From Amanita rubescens (lineage: Eukaryota; Basidiomycota; Agaricomycetes; Agaricales; Amanitaceae), in NCBI GenBank assembly GCA_015039365.1, contig WION01000106.1:1-64000 (forward strand): a stretch of 64,000 nt of DNA, read 5' to 3'. Made by a program: the position numbers and the translations under genes. Below are positions 23,736 through 36,040 of the stretch, piece after piece (the first letter of the stretch is position 1; the number at the start of each line of letters is the position of its first letter). The notes under the pieces are model-generated. The model was not told the origin of the DNA and made no database searches. It saw only the letters and a list, made by a program, of their open reading frames with translations.

Positions 23736-24238
23736 GATTTTGGCTAGAATGTGGGTTAGGAGTTGCCAAAAAACCAAAGCCTTGCTGGAGAAACAGAGAA
23801 GAGATGATGGTGGGCGTTTGAAGGGTGGAATGAGGCAGACGCTATGTTATGTATTTCCGATTTGAACGGCACGTGACCGTGTCACCACCATGCGGCAATC
23901 AGATTTTTTTAAATTGTACCTTGCTGGTTGCCAAGCCCTGAGCTGTGCAGGTGCCCAGCCTCTGACGGAGCCGCGTTTTGAGCGGGCGCTCATTTCGAAT
24001 TACACGCTAGAGCATTATCGTACAATGACTCGGCCGCCGCCGCCGCCTTAAGCGTTGTAGCAACTACGGTTAACAACACGACGTCAGTTCGGCCGCCGCC
24101 AAATGTTGCACAAATGAAGGGCCAGTTCCCTTGTCTTTCACAGAAATTACACCTTCGCAACAAATGATTACGTTCCGTTGTCATACCAGTGTGGGTTGTT
24201 CATACATATAAAATTAGTTTAGTAAATAATACATCCGA
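23736..24238. other. Intergenic, nothing recognised
   Basis: Contains the promoter of the gene to the left and the 3' flank of the BRPF-like gene to the right. A run of CCGCC triplets at about 24032-24050 and a similar one near 24093 are the only notable features. Confidence 0.4.
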
Positions 24239-27200
24239 TCAAAACTCATCGTCCACTTGCATCTTGTCAGATTGTGGCGTTTGTTCGCGGTGCCGCTCCG
24301 TGATGGGATCTGTTTCCCCTTCTCCAGAGGCGGTGGCCGTAGGTTGCGACGAGTCTCCTTCAAGCATGTTTACTTCAGTTGGCTGAAATGTTTCTTGCTC
24401 TAGGGCCACTGCCGCAATTTCAGCTCGAGCTATATCGCTGGCCGTCTCCATCTCCGCCATCGCTTCACTGAAAGAACATCTTAGTCAAAAGTAACAGAAA
24501 AATACGAAGAAAAACACCCACTCATAAGCTAATTTACATTCTGCTTTGTTAGCAGGGCTTTTCCACCTTTGCTTCTTGAGCAAATCGTCATCGAGTCCTG
24601 AATAATATTAAGATGGGAAAACTCTACAAGATGACGACATACCTTGGTGATCCCCAAGCATCCTGAGCTTGTCGTGCGAGAGAAAAGCCCTGAACGAAGT
24701 TTACCTCTGCTTGCATAGTGACTTTTGACAAAATCGACCCACCATGACCTGGTTCTGTCAAAGAATTGTACCATGTATATCGCCGAGCCCCTCTTTATGT
24801 GTCCTTCGCCTTCCATCTTGACTACCAAAGGTATCCTTGGATCATCATATTCATACACAACAGCAGGCCACCATGGGTACGTCTCTGCATCGATATTAAG
24901 CAACACGATATCTGCAAATGCGCCTTGTACTCACTCGCTTTCGCCCAGACTGAGAATAGAACCGAACTTCAGCGCTGAGACAACACAGCATCACGGCAAA
25001 AACGTACCAAGTGTTCCACCTTCCAACGTCTGACCCTTTTGGATTGATCCAAAGTCTCCTGAAACGCCGGGAATCGCAACAGACATTCTCCTAGGAGGCC
25101 CCCTCCTTCGCCCTCGTCCGGACGAAACCACAGGTGTATACACTTCTCTGTCTTTCGGCTCCACAGCTTCACTTCCAAGATCACTCAACGAACTCAACTC
25201 CGACTCGGCCTCGACGCTATCCGGACCAGGCGCCAACCTCGACGGCCCAGCGACCGCAGCAGCAACAGGAACAATCTCACGATCGACCGATTTGGCCTGA
25301 GGAACCGGCTCCTGCTTTTCGGCTTCTCCCTGAGAATGGACCTTGACAGACTCCCCCGACTGTTGCTGCTCCATAAGCCGTTTCCTTTCAGCCTTCTTCA
25401 GTTTCGTCATCTGTTTCCTGATCAATGGTGAATCCAGGACCTCAACGATGATCTGCCCATCAGGCCCATGCACCACACGCTTCGGCTGTATCCCGTCGAT
25501 GTTGAAGATACCAGGTGTAACAGGCTGTACAGCGAGTGCTGGCGCTTCCGTCGCGGGAGCAGCAGCAGCAGAAGGAGGAGGTGTGGGAGGTGCGGGAGCA
25601 GGAGGAGGAGCAAGAGCAGGAGTGGGGACAGGAGCAGGAGCAGGAGCAGGAGGTGGAGGCGGAGGTGGAGGAGCAACAGCGGCCTCCATGGTCACTGAAG
25701 GAGCGCGAACAGATGGGGCACGAATAACCTCCGACGGTTCTCTCGGTGTAGGAGGCGCCGTACGATCTTCACTAATTGTAGTCCGGAGCGCACTAGTATC
25801 AACATCCATAGCCTCGAATATCGGAACCGGACGTTCTTGTGGCACGCTTGGTTCAGAAGGAGCAGGAGGAACGGTAGTATCAACCACGGGCGAGATCTGC
25901 AGCAAAGTTTGGTTGTCGGATGCTGAGGTGCTAACCACTGATAACCTTGACGCAGTGTAGTCGCCTAACGCGTGAAATTTACAACGATTAGAAATAATCG
26001 ATCATAAACCCGTAACGCTTACCTGTCTTGACTCTCTTTCTGGGAGGCAAAGGTTGCCTCTCAACAGGTCGTCGCCCACCTCTCTTCTGTTCAGGCGGTA
26101 ATATCCACCCCTTGTCAAACATCTTGAACGATCCTTTGTGATCGACATCAGTTACCAGAGGGGGCGCATCTGATGGGCTGGGCAATGATGATCCTCTTCG
26201 CTGCGGACCACGCTTGCGAGGTATACGAACAGTCGCTGCATCCTGCGACGGTTGGGCCTGTATTGCCGGACCTTCCGGTGCAAGGAAAGGTGCGGATGCT
26301 TCAACTTCAGCTGAGATCGGTTCAACAGGACGAGGTGCTGCACCAGGTTCAGCTGTCGCGTCCTCCTTTCTGAGTTCTGGCTCCTTCTCTGCTCGGCGCT
26401 CGGTTTCAGGCTCGGGTACAGGTGCGAGCTCAGGTTGGGGCGCCATTTCCGGCCCTCGCTCTCTCTCCGGTTCCACCTCAACTTCCAACTCCTGTTCTTC
26501 ACCGGCCCCTTTCTCTGGCACCGCTTCTGGTACAGTTTCCGTTTCAGGCACCATTTCCATATCAGGCAACTCCTCTTCACCTTCAGCCTCAGCTTCTGCG
26601 TCAGCCTCTCCTTCCTCGTCTGCGGCAACAGCAATCGCAGCAGCAGCAGCCACGACCGTTATCACCTTTCTTCTCGGTCGAGTACCCGAGATAAGCGCCC
26701 TCGCGGCAGCCTCTGCTTCTCTCTCTTTCCGTTTCCGCTCCAGATCAGCCTTACGGTCTCGCTTTGGCTTGGAAAGCTTGAGAGATGGAAGAGGGGGAGG
26801 AGGCTTGAGATGCGCCAGCTCAAAGCTAAACAGCGAATCCAGAGGGTTCTTGTCAAGGAGGAGCTCAGTCTCCTCTTGAATCGCCTCGATTGATGTCAAG
26901 AGCTTGAGGAACTCGAACGGCGGTTCGAGATCTCCTATTGACGTGTCTATGGCCATAGCCGCGACATTTCCGTTTTCGGTGGTGTCATTCGCATGTTGAG
27001 CGACATTTCCATTTTCGTCGGTGTCATTTGTTAGTTGAGCGACATCTCCGTTTTCGATCGCGTCATTTTGTGCAGGTTGGATATCCTTCTTTACACCTGC
27101 TTTTGCTGCTGCCAAGCGGTGATCCAGTTCCTCAAAGATTGGTTGCATAGCTGAACGTATCCGGACGGCAGTTTTGTGATAAGCCGTATTGAGTTGATTG

Positions 27201-29381
27201 TATAGAATCGCGTTGTCAATCACAAGGGTGATGTCGTCCTAGCTCAAATCAGTATATATGCTTTTGTAAGAATTCGAGCAACGAGTACCTTGAACTCTTG
27301 AGAGCCAAAATACGAATGGTTGTTAATTTTTTCCTCAATCATTGACCAATACATCGGCTTTTTCACGACATCGAAGTAATCTGGAACTTCAGTCTTGGAT
27401 ACCGGGTGTCGGAAGTATTCATTGCGATCAACCCTAGAGAAAATCGCTCAATAAGGATACAAGATAGATATCGAGCAGCGGCCTACGTGATAATTCGGTT
27501 AAAAGAATCGCGCAACAGATGCTCGAACGGGGCAAGGATGCTAAGCAGTGTGTCGCGAATGACGGTGGCCTGTGCTTGCTTCCTGGACTCTCGTTTCCTT
27601 GTCAGAGTCGTCATCTCGTGAACGTTCTCTAGATCTTCTCGCAATCGAAGCAACAACTTTATATAGATTTAGAAAAACCTTTAAGACCCCAAAGTTGATA
27701 AATACCTGGAGTTTCATCTCCTTGTCTTCATCAGATTGCCCGTTTCCGCCATTCGCCGTCCATGGTTCAAGATGTAGCCTCTTGAGTAAAGGAGCTCCTC
27801 TCCGCGCTTCACGTTTCAAACTCCAATACCTCGCTACCATTTGCACAAACTCTTGTCGTTTCCGAAGCTGCACCTTCGCGATGTAGTTCAGAATCCGGTT
27901 GATAATCAACGCGGGAACGACAGGCGGGCCGGGTTTATATGTTTTTGCGTAGGCCCTTGCTGATTTGGATAGCGCTGCGCTGCTTTCCTCTGCGATCCTT
28001 TCTCGTTCTAGTGCAACTTCACGGGCGTCTTGCTGCTCTTTCTGGTAGAAAGAGCATGAGTATATGGCACAAGAATACGTGAAACAACGCACGGGAAGAT
28101 GTTTTTCACAATAACAGGTCAATGTCACGGGCTCGGATCCTTGCGTACTCTTCATAGGCATGAGCAGCTTTTCTTTACGTGCACATGTTGTATGGAACGC
28201 AGGTGAAGCAGGAAGCCTTGGCGCATTGTATACATGCACCGCCTTTTATGTCGCAAAGACTACACTTCTACTCGACGTGAAGAGTGAAAAACGTTAGGCT
28301 CTGGCGAAAAAGTCTGAGCAAACACATACCAATCTCCAACGCTGCTTGGATATCTTGTCTACACCCGTAATCGGTTCCATGAACACCTCATTCGCGACAC
28401 GTGTCTCGGGTACCCATATTGCACAAAGTAGGTGTACCCAACCGCCGGTTACGGTTTGCTTGAACGCTCCGCCTTCGATCGGGCACAAGACGCATGACTG
28501 GAGGAATCCATGAGCGACGTTGAATACAAACACGTAAAGATTGACTCACAACGGGATTTTCTGGCGAAACCGTACATTTCCTGCAAAGCCACTGTCCTTC
28601 TGGAATATATGGAACACCATAACAGTCTTGCTCTTCGTCAGCCGAGCGCGTTCGCGTTCTATGGTAAATCTCACCTTGGTGAACAGCCAGATTGCATCCA
28701 TCACAGAATACAATCGCATTACTGTTTTCTCCCTCCGAGTCATCACATACTGCACAAGTCGAGTCTTCAGAAGGCATAGCAAAGTCAGTCTTTGGTATGT
28801 TTTTAGTCTGGTAATATAAAAGTCAGCGTGAACGGAAGAAAAAGAGGCGGAAGAGACGCACCAAGTCAAACCACTCCTTCTCCAATCTGTCCATGATAAT
28901 CTCGAACGTCTCACACGAAACCATGTCAATCTGCTCCTTCTTTCTCTCCGCATTGACAGAATCGAGCCATTCTTGGTCTAAAAAGTCCAACATGAGCAAT
29001 GGACATACACCAGAGACAAAACGACGAAACGAACCTTGTTCGTCCATATCATATTCAACTTGCCTAGCGAGGTCGTTTTCGATAGGTTCTGCAAATCACA
29101 ACACGTTGAATACGATTCCATAAAACGATGCAGGGATCCATGTTACGCGTACCGATGTATTGTATATAGTGTTTCGGCCGTTGGAACTGAGAGAAGTCAT
29201 TGACTGAAACGAAGTCCCTCCAGATCAGTCGCACCGCACGCAGCAGACGGACTTACATCCATACGACCGCGCTTGCAAATTGTGTACGCCAAACAACCTG
29301 AGCGAATAATCCTTCATCCGTTTTCTGAAACGATACTTTTGGCAGAGTAACGCTCGGTGATGTCCGAGCACCGCGAACCAT
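24239..29381 (-). CDS. BRPF/NuA3-type chromatin reader: EPL1 + PHD + extended PHD + bromodomain + PWWP
   Basis: BRPF/Nto1 proteins scaffold MYST histone acetyltransferase complexes and read histone H3. The minus-strand gene starts at 29381 ([18 protein letters not shown]). The EPL1-like segment reads [20 protein letters not shown] over several exons. The first PHD finger is [20 protein letters not shown], then [20 protein letters not shown]. The extended PHD carries [27 protein letters not shown] and [15 protein letters not shown] bromodomain follows ([27 protein letters not shown]). A long disordered linker has Ala/Glu- and Pro-rich repeats (27000-25550). The PWWP is built from three short exons ([29 protein letters not shown]). 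The gene ends [10 protein letters not shown]. It is over 5 kb with many ~50-base introns. Oddity: one extra base near 28201 interrupts the extended PHD between CFT and AFHTTCARK. Confidence 0.85.
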
Positions 29382-29544
29382 TGTTTTCTTCTCTTCCGCG
29401 TTCAGAGACTTGATCTCGAGCTTACGAATAGTTGGACGGCGAGCCTACTCATCGTCCTCGGGCGAGTCAGCGGTGTGACGAAGCGTGACATGCGTGTGAT
29501 GTTATTAGAATTGGTACAGATTAAGATTCTAGAACTATCGTATG

Positions 29545-30590
29545 CTACAATTCGTCCTTGGGTTTTGTATCTAGAATATCTGCTGTACCGTCCACCAGCG
29601 AGTCGAAGAATGTGGTTAGAGACTCAAACTTGGTCGTGCCTTCGTATACAACTGGCTTTGATGACCCAGCAAGATACAAAACAACCTTTGTATCTTGTGG
29701 GACGCCTAGTTGACTTGGGATGTCTCCCTTTTCATTCTTGGAGACTGCAAGGCGCAGTCGTCCGTGGTATTTGCTGCCGAGGACCTTCCAAAGAAGGGGA
29801 ACCGTCTTCTCTTTCGTGAGAAGTAGTGCGCGGTGTTTACCATCGTCCTGTACGACATAAGTAAGGGTCGAGCATCCTTTTGAGTATATCCACCCACCTT
29901 ATTCGCCCAAGACATCAATGTCCTTGAGGTTGGCGACCTTGTCTACGTGGTTGGGTACCCGCAACGATACCCATTTGAAAATCGCACTTGCGGACCGGTC
30001 ACCCGATTCGTACACCATAGGTGCCACTTCGTTGCCTCTAGGAAAGACCTGAACAACATCATGAACAACGTTTCCCTGGAGGATGAGATGGCTTACCTTG
30101 AGAGTTGGGAAACCTTGTACACGCTATAAATCATTCAGCAATGCTCCACGGCGCGATGAACTACCAACTACCCTACCTGTTCCGCACACAGGGGTTTATT
30201 TGCCTTCATTATCACAGTCAACTGCATAAGCAGGAACCAACGGATTGAGACTCTGCGCAGCTTTTGATATACTGAGGAACCATCCGTTGACAATGCTAAA
30301 ATCATCCAAGTCAGTGAGACAACAGAACGTTCAAAAAGTCCCATATTCACATACACCACACCAAGGCGCAACAAACGCAACCACAGCTGTTTGCTAACAA
30401 CCCGAATGTCAGAACTTCCCATCAACACTTGCCTCAACAGAAAACCGACGCGACTCACATTCGCCTTCATCGCTTTCTGAAACCCTTTTCCTCTAGCATC
30501 TTTACCATTGAATTTGATGGAAACAACGCTGCGGATATCAGCGATGGCACTACTGGCCAGAAACAAAGCTAGCAAGCTGAGAGTCAGCAT
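29545..30590 (-). CDS. Small ER protein disulfide isomerase (Mpd1-like), C-terminal KDEL, three frame breaks
   Basis: Catalyses disulfide formation and exchange on secretory proteins in the ER lumen. Six exons on the minus strand: 30590-30459, 30393-30355, 30295-30177, 30123-30097, 30048-29898, 29847-29545. A signal peptide (MLTLSLLALFLASSAIA) leads to a thioredoxin fold with the active site VVAFVAPWCGHCQRM, split across an intron, and the cis-Pro region VQGFPTLKVF. The C-terminus is the retention signal KDEL. Total about 255 aa with one thioredoxin domain, as in fungal Mpd1 rather than four-domain Pdi1. Oddity: exon lengths only fit if one extra base is ignored near 30259, 30198 and 29901; then all phases agree. 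It lies head-to-tail behind the BRPF-like gene, with about 160 bases between. Confidence 0.8.
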
Positions 30591-30779
30591 TATGGGCCTG
30601 CGGAATATAGGCGGGTTGGAGAGTTACACCGTAGTCATCCCGCTCGGCCTTTATGTGGTTCGCCGGATCTACTGACGTGTCCCGGAATGTGACACGTGTG
30701 TAACATCCCACGTGATGCCAAGATATTCAAGATAACCTACTGCTTAAAGTTACGGTTGCAATCCGCCGAAATTCCTCTC

Positions 30780-31030
30780 CTTCTAAACACCCCCGCAGCA
30801 GTAACTGTGAGTCCGTCTCTGGACAGTCGAGCCTGGGGTCCCTAAAGGAAGACGAACTAGCATGAGACCTGGTGACGGGGTCGGCCAGGTTGTACCCGCG
30901 TTTCAGCGAAGGTTCCCAGCGCTAATCGAACCGGTGAAGCGAAGCCGCGTAATGCAGACTGCCGGTACTACTTTGTGGAACAGCCATGCACCGCACGAGG
31001 AAGCGGAAACTTAAACATACCGCAGAATAC
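30780..31030 (+). ncRNA. Candidate structured non-coding RNA
   Basis: In a gene-free stretch, a GC-richer block contains several perfect hairpins: GTCC/GGAC at about 30812-30825, a longer stem ACCTGG/CCAGGT near 30870-30893 enclosing GAC/GTC, GGTTC/GAACC at 30910-30932, and CCGC/GCGG near 30993-31008. It ends in TTTTT (about 31029), which could stop RNA polymerase III. A GGTTGCAATCC string at about 30747 resembles a B box. The block GGAAGAC and the later CAGAATAC vaguely recall conserved parts of RNase P or MRP RNA, and the 3' part recalls SRP RNA, but none fits well enough to name it. The strand was chosen from the T-run. Confidence 0.3.
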
Positions 31031-31279
31031 TTTTTCTGTATAGAAATCCACAGACCTAGTTGTTCATTTGACGGTGCTACGGACACGCGGAGGTGTTAAT
31101 ATTGCGCGTCTGTCTGTACATATCGTCTCGGCTACTGGTAGCCCCTGTTGAAGGCGCTTCTCGGGTTGTGAAACCATCACTGCACGAAAACCTCGAGGTC
31201 AGTCAAAAGCGCTGAAAACAGTATAAATTCAGAACCTACTGGACGAAGATGGTAAAGAATCTCACAGCGAACTAGTACC
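31031..31279. other. Upstream region of the DUF2235 gene
   Basis: Spacer of about 250 bases. A TATAAAT string at 31222-31228 lies some 50 bases before the start codon of the plus-strand DUF2235 gene and may be its TATA box. Confidence 0.35.
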
Positions 31280-33454
31280 ATGTCCCAGTCGAAAGAGACT
31301 GTTCTCACTCCTCCCATCTCTCCAAGCCCAGGACAGCCTGACGCTCGTCCGCAGGCAGTTTTTCCTTCTATTACCAGCACCCTGGAGGATTCTCAAGGCT
31401 ATCATGAACCCTCCAGATCGAATCCGAACACCCTGCATGCCCAAGGTTCTCGCCGTGACACGGGGAGGGTCTTAATCCTATGCTTTGACGGGACAGGAAA
31501 CAAATTCGGAGAGGTTCGCGTCGAAACTTTTTCCTCAACTCCGTTCTACGTCTAACCTTTTTACAGAAAGTACGTAAATATAATTCACCAGCCGGCTCCC
31601 ATTTACGTTTAATTAGAATTCGAATGTCGTCCGGTTCTTTCGCGGTCTCAAGAAGGGCGACCAGAAGCACCAAGCCTTGTATTACCAGGTTTGTCGACAG
31701 AGGCCCCGGCTTCCTTCGAGTGACTAATCCATTTACTAGCCGGGTATTGGCACGTACAACAAGAACTCGTTCATCACGCATACCGTGAGCACAATATCCA
31801 GTAAGATCGATTCTGCCATAGCCAGGCACCTCGATGATCATGTCAAGGATGGGTAAGATAAACTCTTTCCTCCAAGTTTCATGTTTGACCGGAGCCCCTC
31901 AGTTATAAATTCCTTATTCAGAATTACGGGCCTGGGGACAAGATTTGTCTGTTCGGATTTTCTCGAGGAGGTATGTCTTTTATAATCAGATTACACGTAT
32001 CCTGATTTTATGTTTCTCAGCCCACACGGCCAGAGTAGTTTCAGGCATGATTTACAAGGTAATGTCAATATCATTGTTGCGAATGTAACAAGACACGTCT
32101 GACTTCTCATTCAAGGTTGGGATTCTACCTAAGGAGAATTTTCAGCAAGTCGACTTTGCCTTCAACACATATATGACTACCGGCTATCAAGGTTACAAGC
32201 TCAGTCGGGAGTTTAAATTGACTTTTGCGTACGATTAACTCTCTTCGCCCTACCGTGTTCCTCGTAGCTCAACTTTTGAGTCAGGTCGCATGTGGATATC
32301 GACTTTGTTGGTGTTTGGTAAGCTAACATTACGCGCTATCATTCGTTCGAAAGTTTACCTCGCTCACAGGGATACCGTTTCTTCTGTGGGGATCATTCCC
32401 CAGACGCACCCGTACACGTCAATGAATTACGGTGTCAAGTGTTTCCGCCATGCTCTTGCACTTGATGAACGGCGTGCCAGGTTTCGCCCTAATGTCTGGG
32501 GCGAGCAAACGGTGGATCGTGAGCAGGAACTAGACGTCGACATTCCGATTAACTGGGAAGTTGATCGAACCATTCGCGATGGATGGCAATACAAAGCTCC
32601 AACACGTGATCACGCGGACGTGAAGGAGGTGTGGTTTGCAGGTAATTTCACTTAAATAATGTGTCTGTGGATACTTACCTTTATCAGGTTCTCATTCCGA
32701 CGTTGGCGGCGGCTCCCATCCTACGTGGCGCAGTAGGAGCTTATCATACATACCGCTACGCTGGATGATAAAGGAGTGCCTTTTGGCAAAGACCGGGATC
32801 CAATTTGACATGGAATATCTAAGGGACGATCTCGACTTTGACTTCGATGACTTCGAGAAGGAGATGGAGAAAATGAATATGAAACCAGAAGAGCTGGGTG
32901 AAGCGTATCAGGGGATCGAGACATACGCTGCGGAGAGCCGCGCACGCGCGCAAGCACAAGAGAACGAACAGTCCAACCCGGCTGGTGCCGACGGTCCTCC
33001 CGAACTTCAAGGGCTCAGTCGATACATATACGAGATTTTCAAATGGTGGTTTTGGTGGATGCTTCCGGTGCGAGCGCAAGCGCATCCAGAAGAAATTCCC
33101 CTTCAAGGGCTCAGACGACACATACACGACGTCTTTGATAGGATCTTTGATCAACTCCTCATCGCCTGGTCTTGGTGGATACTGGAAATAATTCCAATGT
33201 TAACAACCTATCAAGACCTTGAAGGAAACTGGATCCGTCTGAGAATGTAAGGAACATCGAAATCATACGTGCATTTGATAGCTGACAATATGCTCCGCAG
33301 GCGCAATCTCGGTCGTGGAAGGTACATTCCATCCTATAACAATAAAATATACGTTCATGAAACGGTAAGAGACCGGATTAGGAAGGGATATCAGCCAAAG
33401 GCTCATAATTGGGATACGGTCATGGATTCGCCTATGTTGGAATACGTTTCATGA
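31280..33454 (+). CDS. DUF2235 alpha/beta-hydrolase-like protein with a 3-nt micro-exon
   Basis: DUF2235 proteins are alpha/beta-hydrolase-like enzymes; bacterial relatives include Tle1-type phospholipases, while fungal ones are uncharacterised. The N-terminus is Ser/Pro-rich, then VLILCFDGTGNKFGE. Conserved blocks on successive exons are NSNVVRFFRGLKKGD, PGIGTYNKNS, GDKICLFGFSRG (nucleophile elbow GFSRG), HTARVVSGMIYK, VDIDFVGVWDTVSSVGIIPQ and FAGSHSDVGGGS (Asp/His region). The last exon (33300-33454) follows an intron at 33248-33299. A micro-exon AAA (31567-31569) sits between introns 31514-31566 and 31570-31616 and supplies the Lys that aligns with relatives. The usual YEFLMQ-like stretch before NYGPGDK is absent, so function is uncertain. 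A partial copy lies at 40745-41150. Confidence 0.75.
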
Positions 33455-34411
33455 TTGCTCTCTTTGTAAAGGATGAAAGCGGATTTGTGGCGTGTCTTGT
33501 CCTACTATGCATCTCTTTTGTCGTACATATGTATAATCTATGGTTGAACGTTGAACACATGATTATCGATTCCTAGAAGAACTGTCGCACTGCTCGGACA
33601 GAAGGGATGAATCAAATCGTGGCTTCTTTTGCAATCTCGGGCAGCTTGAGGAAAATGAAAGAGTTCCTTTTATGTGCCCTCTCCAATGGAAATAAGGAAT
33701 AGTACAAAGAAATATATCTCGCACATCAGCTTAATTCCAGTAGCTCTGTCAGCTTCGGATCGAGTGGTAGTTTCGGACCCTCATTTAAGTTTTTTGATGC
33801 TCGGCAACTCAGCAAGTGCTATGTATCAGATAATCCGGGTAAGTTGGGAGCGGCACTATTATTACGAGGTCGAAGGTTTTTATCATTTTTTTCAAAATGA
33901 TAACCAAGGGAACACGGGAAGGCGAAGGTGCAAAGAAAAATGAGGGCAGGGAAGGCGGAAGTGCGAAGGAAAGCGAGAGAAGGAATTCGGAAGGCAAAAA
34001 CCTTGCACACTGAGAATGATGTACACTTTTGTCGACAGTGTTATCGTGCTCGTCGTGGTCGTGATTCCGCCTGCCGGCCAGGTAGAATACTACTGGAATT
34101 ACAGTATTTTTGGTGCGCGAAATTGGACAAAAATCCCTATCAGTATCGTTGTTATTGCGCTCCATTGAACGCGGAGGCGGTGCTCCCACAATCCACTTTC
34201 TGGATCGAATTCCTTTCGCGGGATGGCAACAAATTGCTAGTCTCCTTAGTAAATATTAAACAAGGATTGCTTTTACTCTGGACAGGTTCAAACCACAGGT
34301 GGCTGCCAACAACGAATGATTATACTAAAAAATCACGAGGCAACTGCTATCACCGTGGCTAAAGCTCCAAGGACAACACTGAGGAAAGTTTGTTTTCCCA
34401 TCTGTGCCCGG
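33455..34411. other. Intergenic with a 10-bp hairpin at 33880-33903
   Basis: Arms TTATCATTTT and AAAATGATAA form a perfect stem around a four-base loop. A 144-codon plus frame (33928-34362) has an Arg/Lys-rich start and no recognisable motif; I do not call it a gene. No other features. Confidence 0.4.
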
Positions 34412-35329
34412 TCAAGGAAGATCGTCAAAATTGAGTGGTAGGGTTGCCACGGCCTGATATAGCCTACGTGCTGGAACAGGAAGGGCCATATTTGACCGCT
34501 GGACTAGCACTCCTTCGGTAGGCTGATGGAGGTAACCGTCATAGTTTTCGACCAAGGCTTTCACTGGCTCGATAATTTTGAGAACGCGTATGGCCAGTTG
34601 GCCTTGCTCTGGACGTTTAGGATTTACCAAGGGTTCGAGTCGGACTAGCCCACTTCCTGCGCGAAAGTTTCGTGAGCTCATATATATTCGAATCCACGAC
34701 GATAGCTCACCTCCATATGGGAGGGCGTACTTGTTGGAACGAGTGTCCTTAAGCGGGCTATGCGCGTAACAAACACCAATCTCATCTTTCGTTGCCGTGT
34801 AGAACGAAATGGTGCCGGCGTTGAAACGGAGGACAAAAGGCTGGGTAATGTAATATAGGACTGGACGACCCCGTCCGACCTCAAGCTTTACTGCGTCGCG
34901 TCCCACATTTTTTGCAGTGACCCATTTGTCTAGCGTTGCCTGCGTAAGGAGGTTATCGAGCATTAATTGCTCGCGCCATTTGGCGTAACTGACAAGGTTA
35001 GCCACGGCGTATAGTGGAATTGACCAGGGCGTGAACTTGTCCTTGAGCACCAAATCCTTGCCGTTGTGAAAATCATCCAGATTACTTGCGCAACGGAAGC
35101 GGAGTTCGCCGACGAGCGGGGGGGGGGCTTTGGGAGGGGTGTGGTAGTAGAAGAAGCCGCGAGTGTTGGGAGGAAAACGGCTAGTCGCGTTGATTTTGGG
35201 GTAGCCGAGGCGCGTCCTACCGCATGGTAGCGTTAGAGTGGGCTGTGATATACCTGAAATATCAATACAATCAGATGGTTTCAAACGCTTTGAACAGATC
35301 GTTGAAACGATGCGGCTCGGAGGTGGCAT
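34412..35329 (-). CDS. Hypothetical agaric protein (305 aa), single exon
   Basis: Uninterrupted minus-strand frame of 305 codons. The string NTRGFFYYHTPPKAPPPLVG, followed by ELRFRCASNLDDF, resembles an uncharacterised family common in agaric genomes (a PPxTRGFFYYH motif before an ELRFR strand). No known catalytic motif, signal peptide or membrane segment is visible. The middle (PVLYYITQPFVLRFNAGTIS) suggests a beta-rich fold. Composition does not look like a random open frame. Function unknown. Confidence 0.6.
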   Translation of the reverse strand: MPPPSRIVSTICSKRLKPSDCIDISGISQPTLTLPCGRTRLGYPKINATSRFPPNTRGFFYYHTPPKAPPPLVGELRFRCASNLDDFHNGKDLVLKDKFTPWSIPLYAVANLVSYAKWREQLMLDNLLTQATLDKWVTAKNVGRDAVKLEVGRGRPVLYYITQPFVLRFNAGTISFYTATKDEIGVCYAHSPLKDTRSNKYALPYGGELSSWIRIYMSSRNFRAGSGLVRLEPLVNPKRPEQGQLAIRVLKIIEPVKALVENYDGYLHQPTEGVLVQRSNMALPVPARRLYQAVATLPLNFDDLP

Positions 35330-36040
35330 GAATTTATAACTTTTCAGATTTCAATCTCCGATCAGATGTAGACTCAATGAAGACCACAATACTAGCTCGC
35401 TGCGCTTCATATGGTTCTGAGGCTCAGCTAGTCGCATCCTGCCGAGTCCCGATACTCGACAAGATGCATTTGCCCCTTTCGAACGGCGCGTACATCACTG
35501 AAACTACTATGACCTGGTCTGGTGTTGCCAACTGCCCTTCACCACGGGCACGGACACGTTTCCAGGAAGGAGAAATGTTGATGAAGGTTGGCTGAAATAC
35601 CAAATTTCGTAAGGAGAACTAGTGTAAGAAAATTTCGAAATTTTTCAAACATTTCGTCGGACATTTCGCTTGGGTGGAAACCGTGGGAATTTCCATTTTA
35701 GGTAAGTCCACAGGCGAAATGTCAACGAAATGTCTTGAGAAATGTTTTGGAAACTTATTGTTCCAATATTTTTTCGCGAACTATTCTCGCTGGAGAAATG
35801 GAATATTTTATCAGAATTTCGGGTCGATTCCCCCCTTCCAGAAACACTCCTGTGCCCGTAGTGCTTGTGTCCTCTTTCCCTTGCCAGGCTATAAGGGGAT
35901 AAGTGGGAGGTCTGCGGAGATTCCATCAGTAGTGTTTGAGAGTTCTCAATGATAAGGTTCGTCCGAGTACACTCGCTCGTTATAAAAACGACATTTGCCT
36001 CGTGAAGTACACAGCACCGCTTTGCGCGTTCAAGTTACTA
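35330..36040. other. Intergenic, contains a foldback repeat
   Basis: Holds an AT-rich inverted repeat (listed separately) and, at the right end, the likely promoter of the following plus-strand gene. A short frame at 35377-35595 shows no motif. Confidence 0.4.
35633..35745. repeat. Imperfect ~42-bp inverted repeat (foldback)
   Basis: The left arm (about 35636-35680) contains ACATTTCGTCGGACATTTCG and then CTTGGGTGGAAACC. The right arm (about 35702-35745) is its imperfect reverse complement, with GGCGAAATGTCAACGAAATG. The arms are separated by about 20 bases. No target duplication could be recognised, so this may be a tiny MITE remnant or just a foldback element. Confidence 0.55.

Noticed and set aside
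25420..26900. Long plus-strand open frames rich in Gly, Arg, Ser or Glu
   Set aside because: They are shadows of the low-complexity Ala/Glu/Pro linker of the minus-strand BRPF-like gene.
33928..34362. 144-codon plus frame with a basic N-terminus
   Set aside because: No recognisable domain and the composition shifts abruptly; likely a chance frame.
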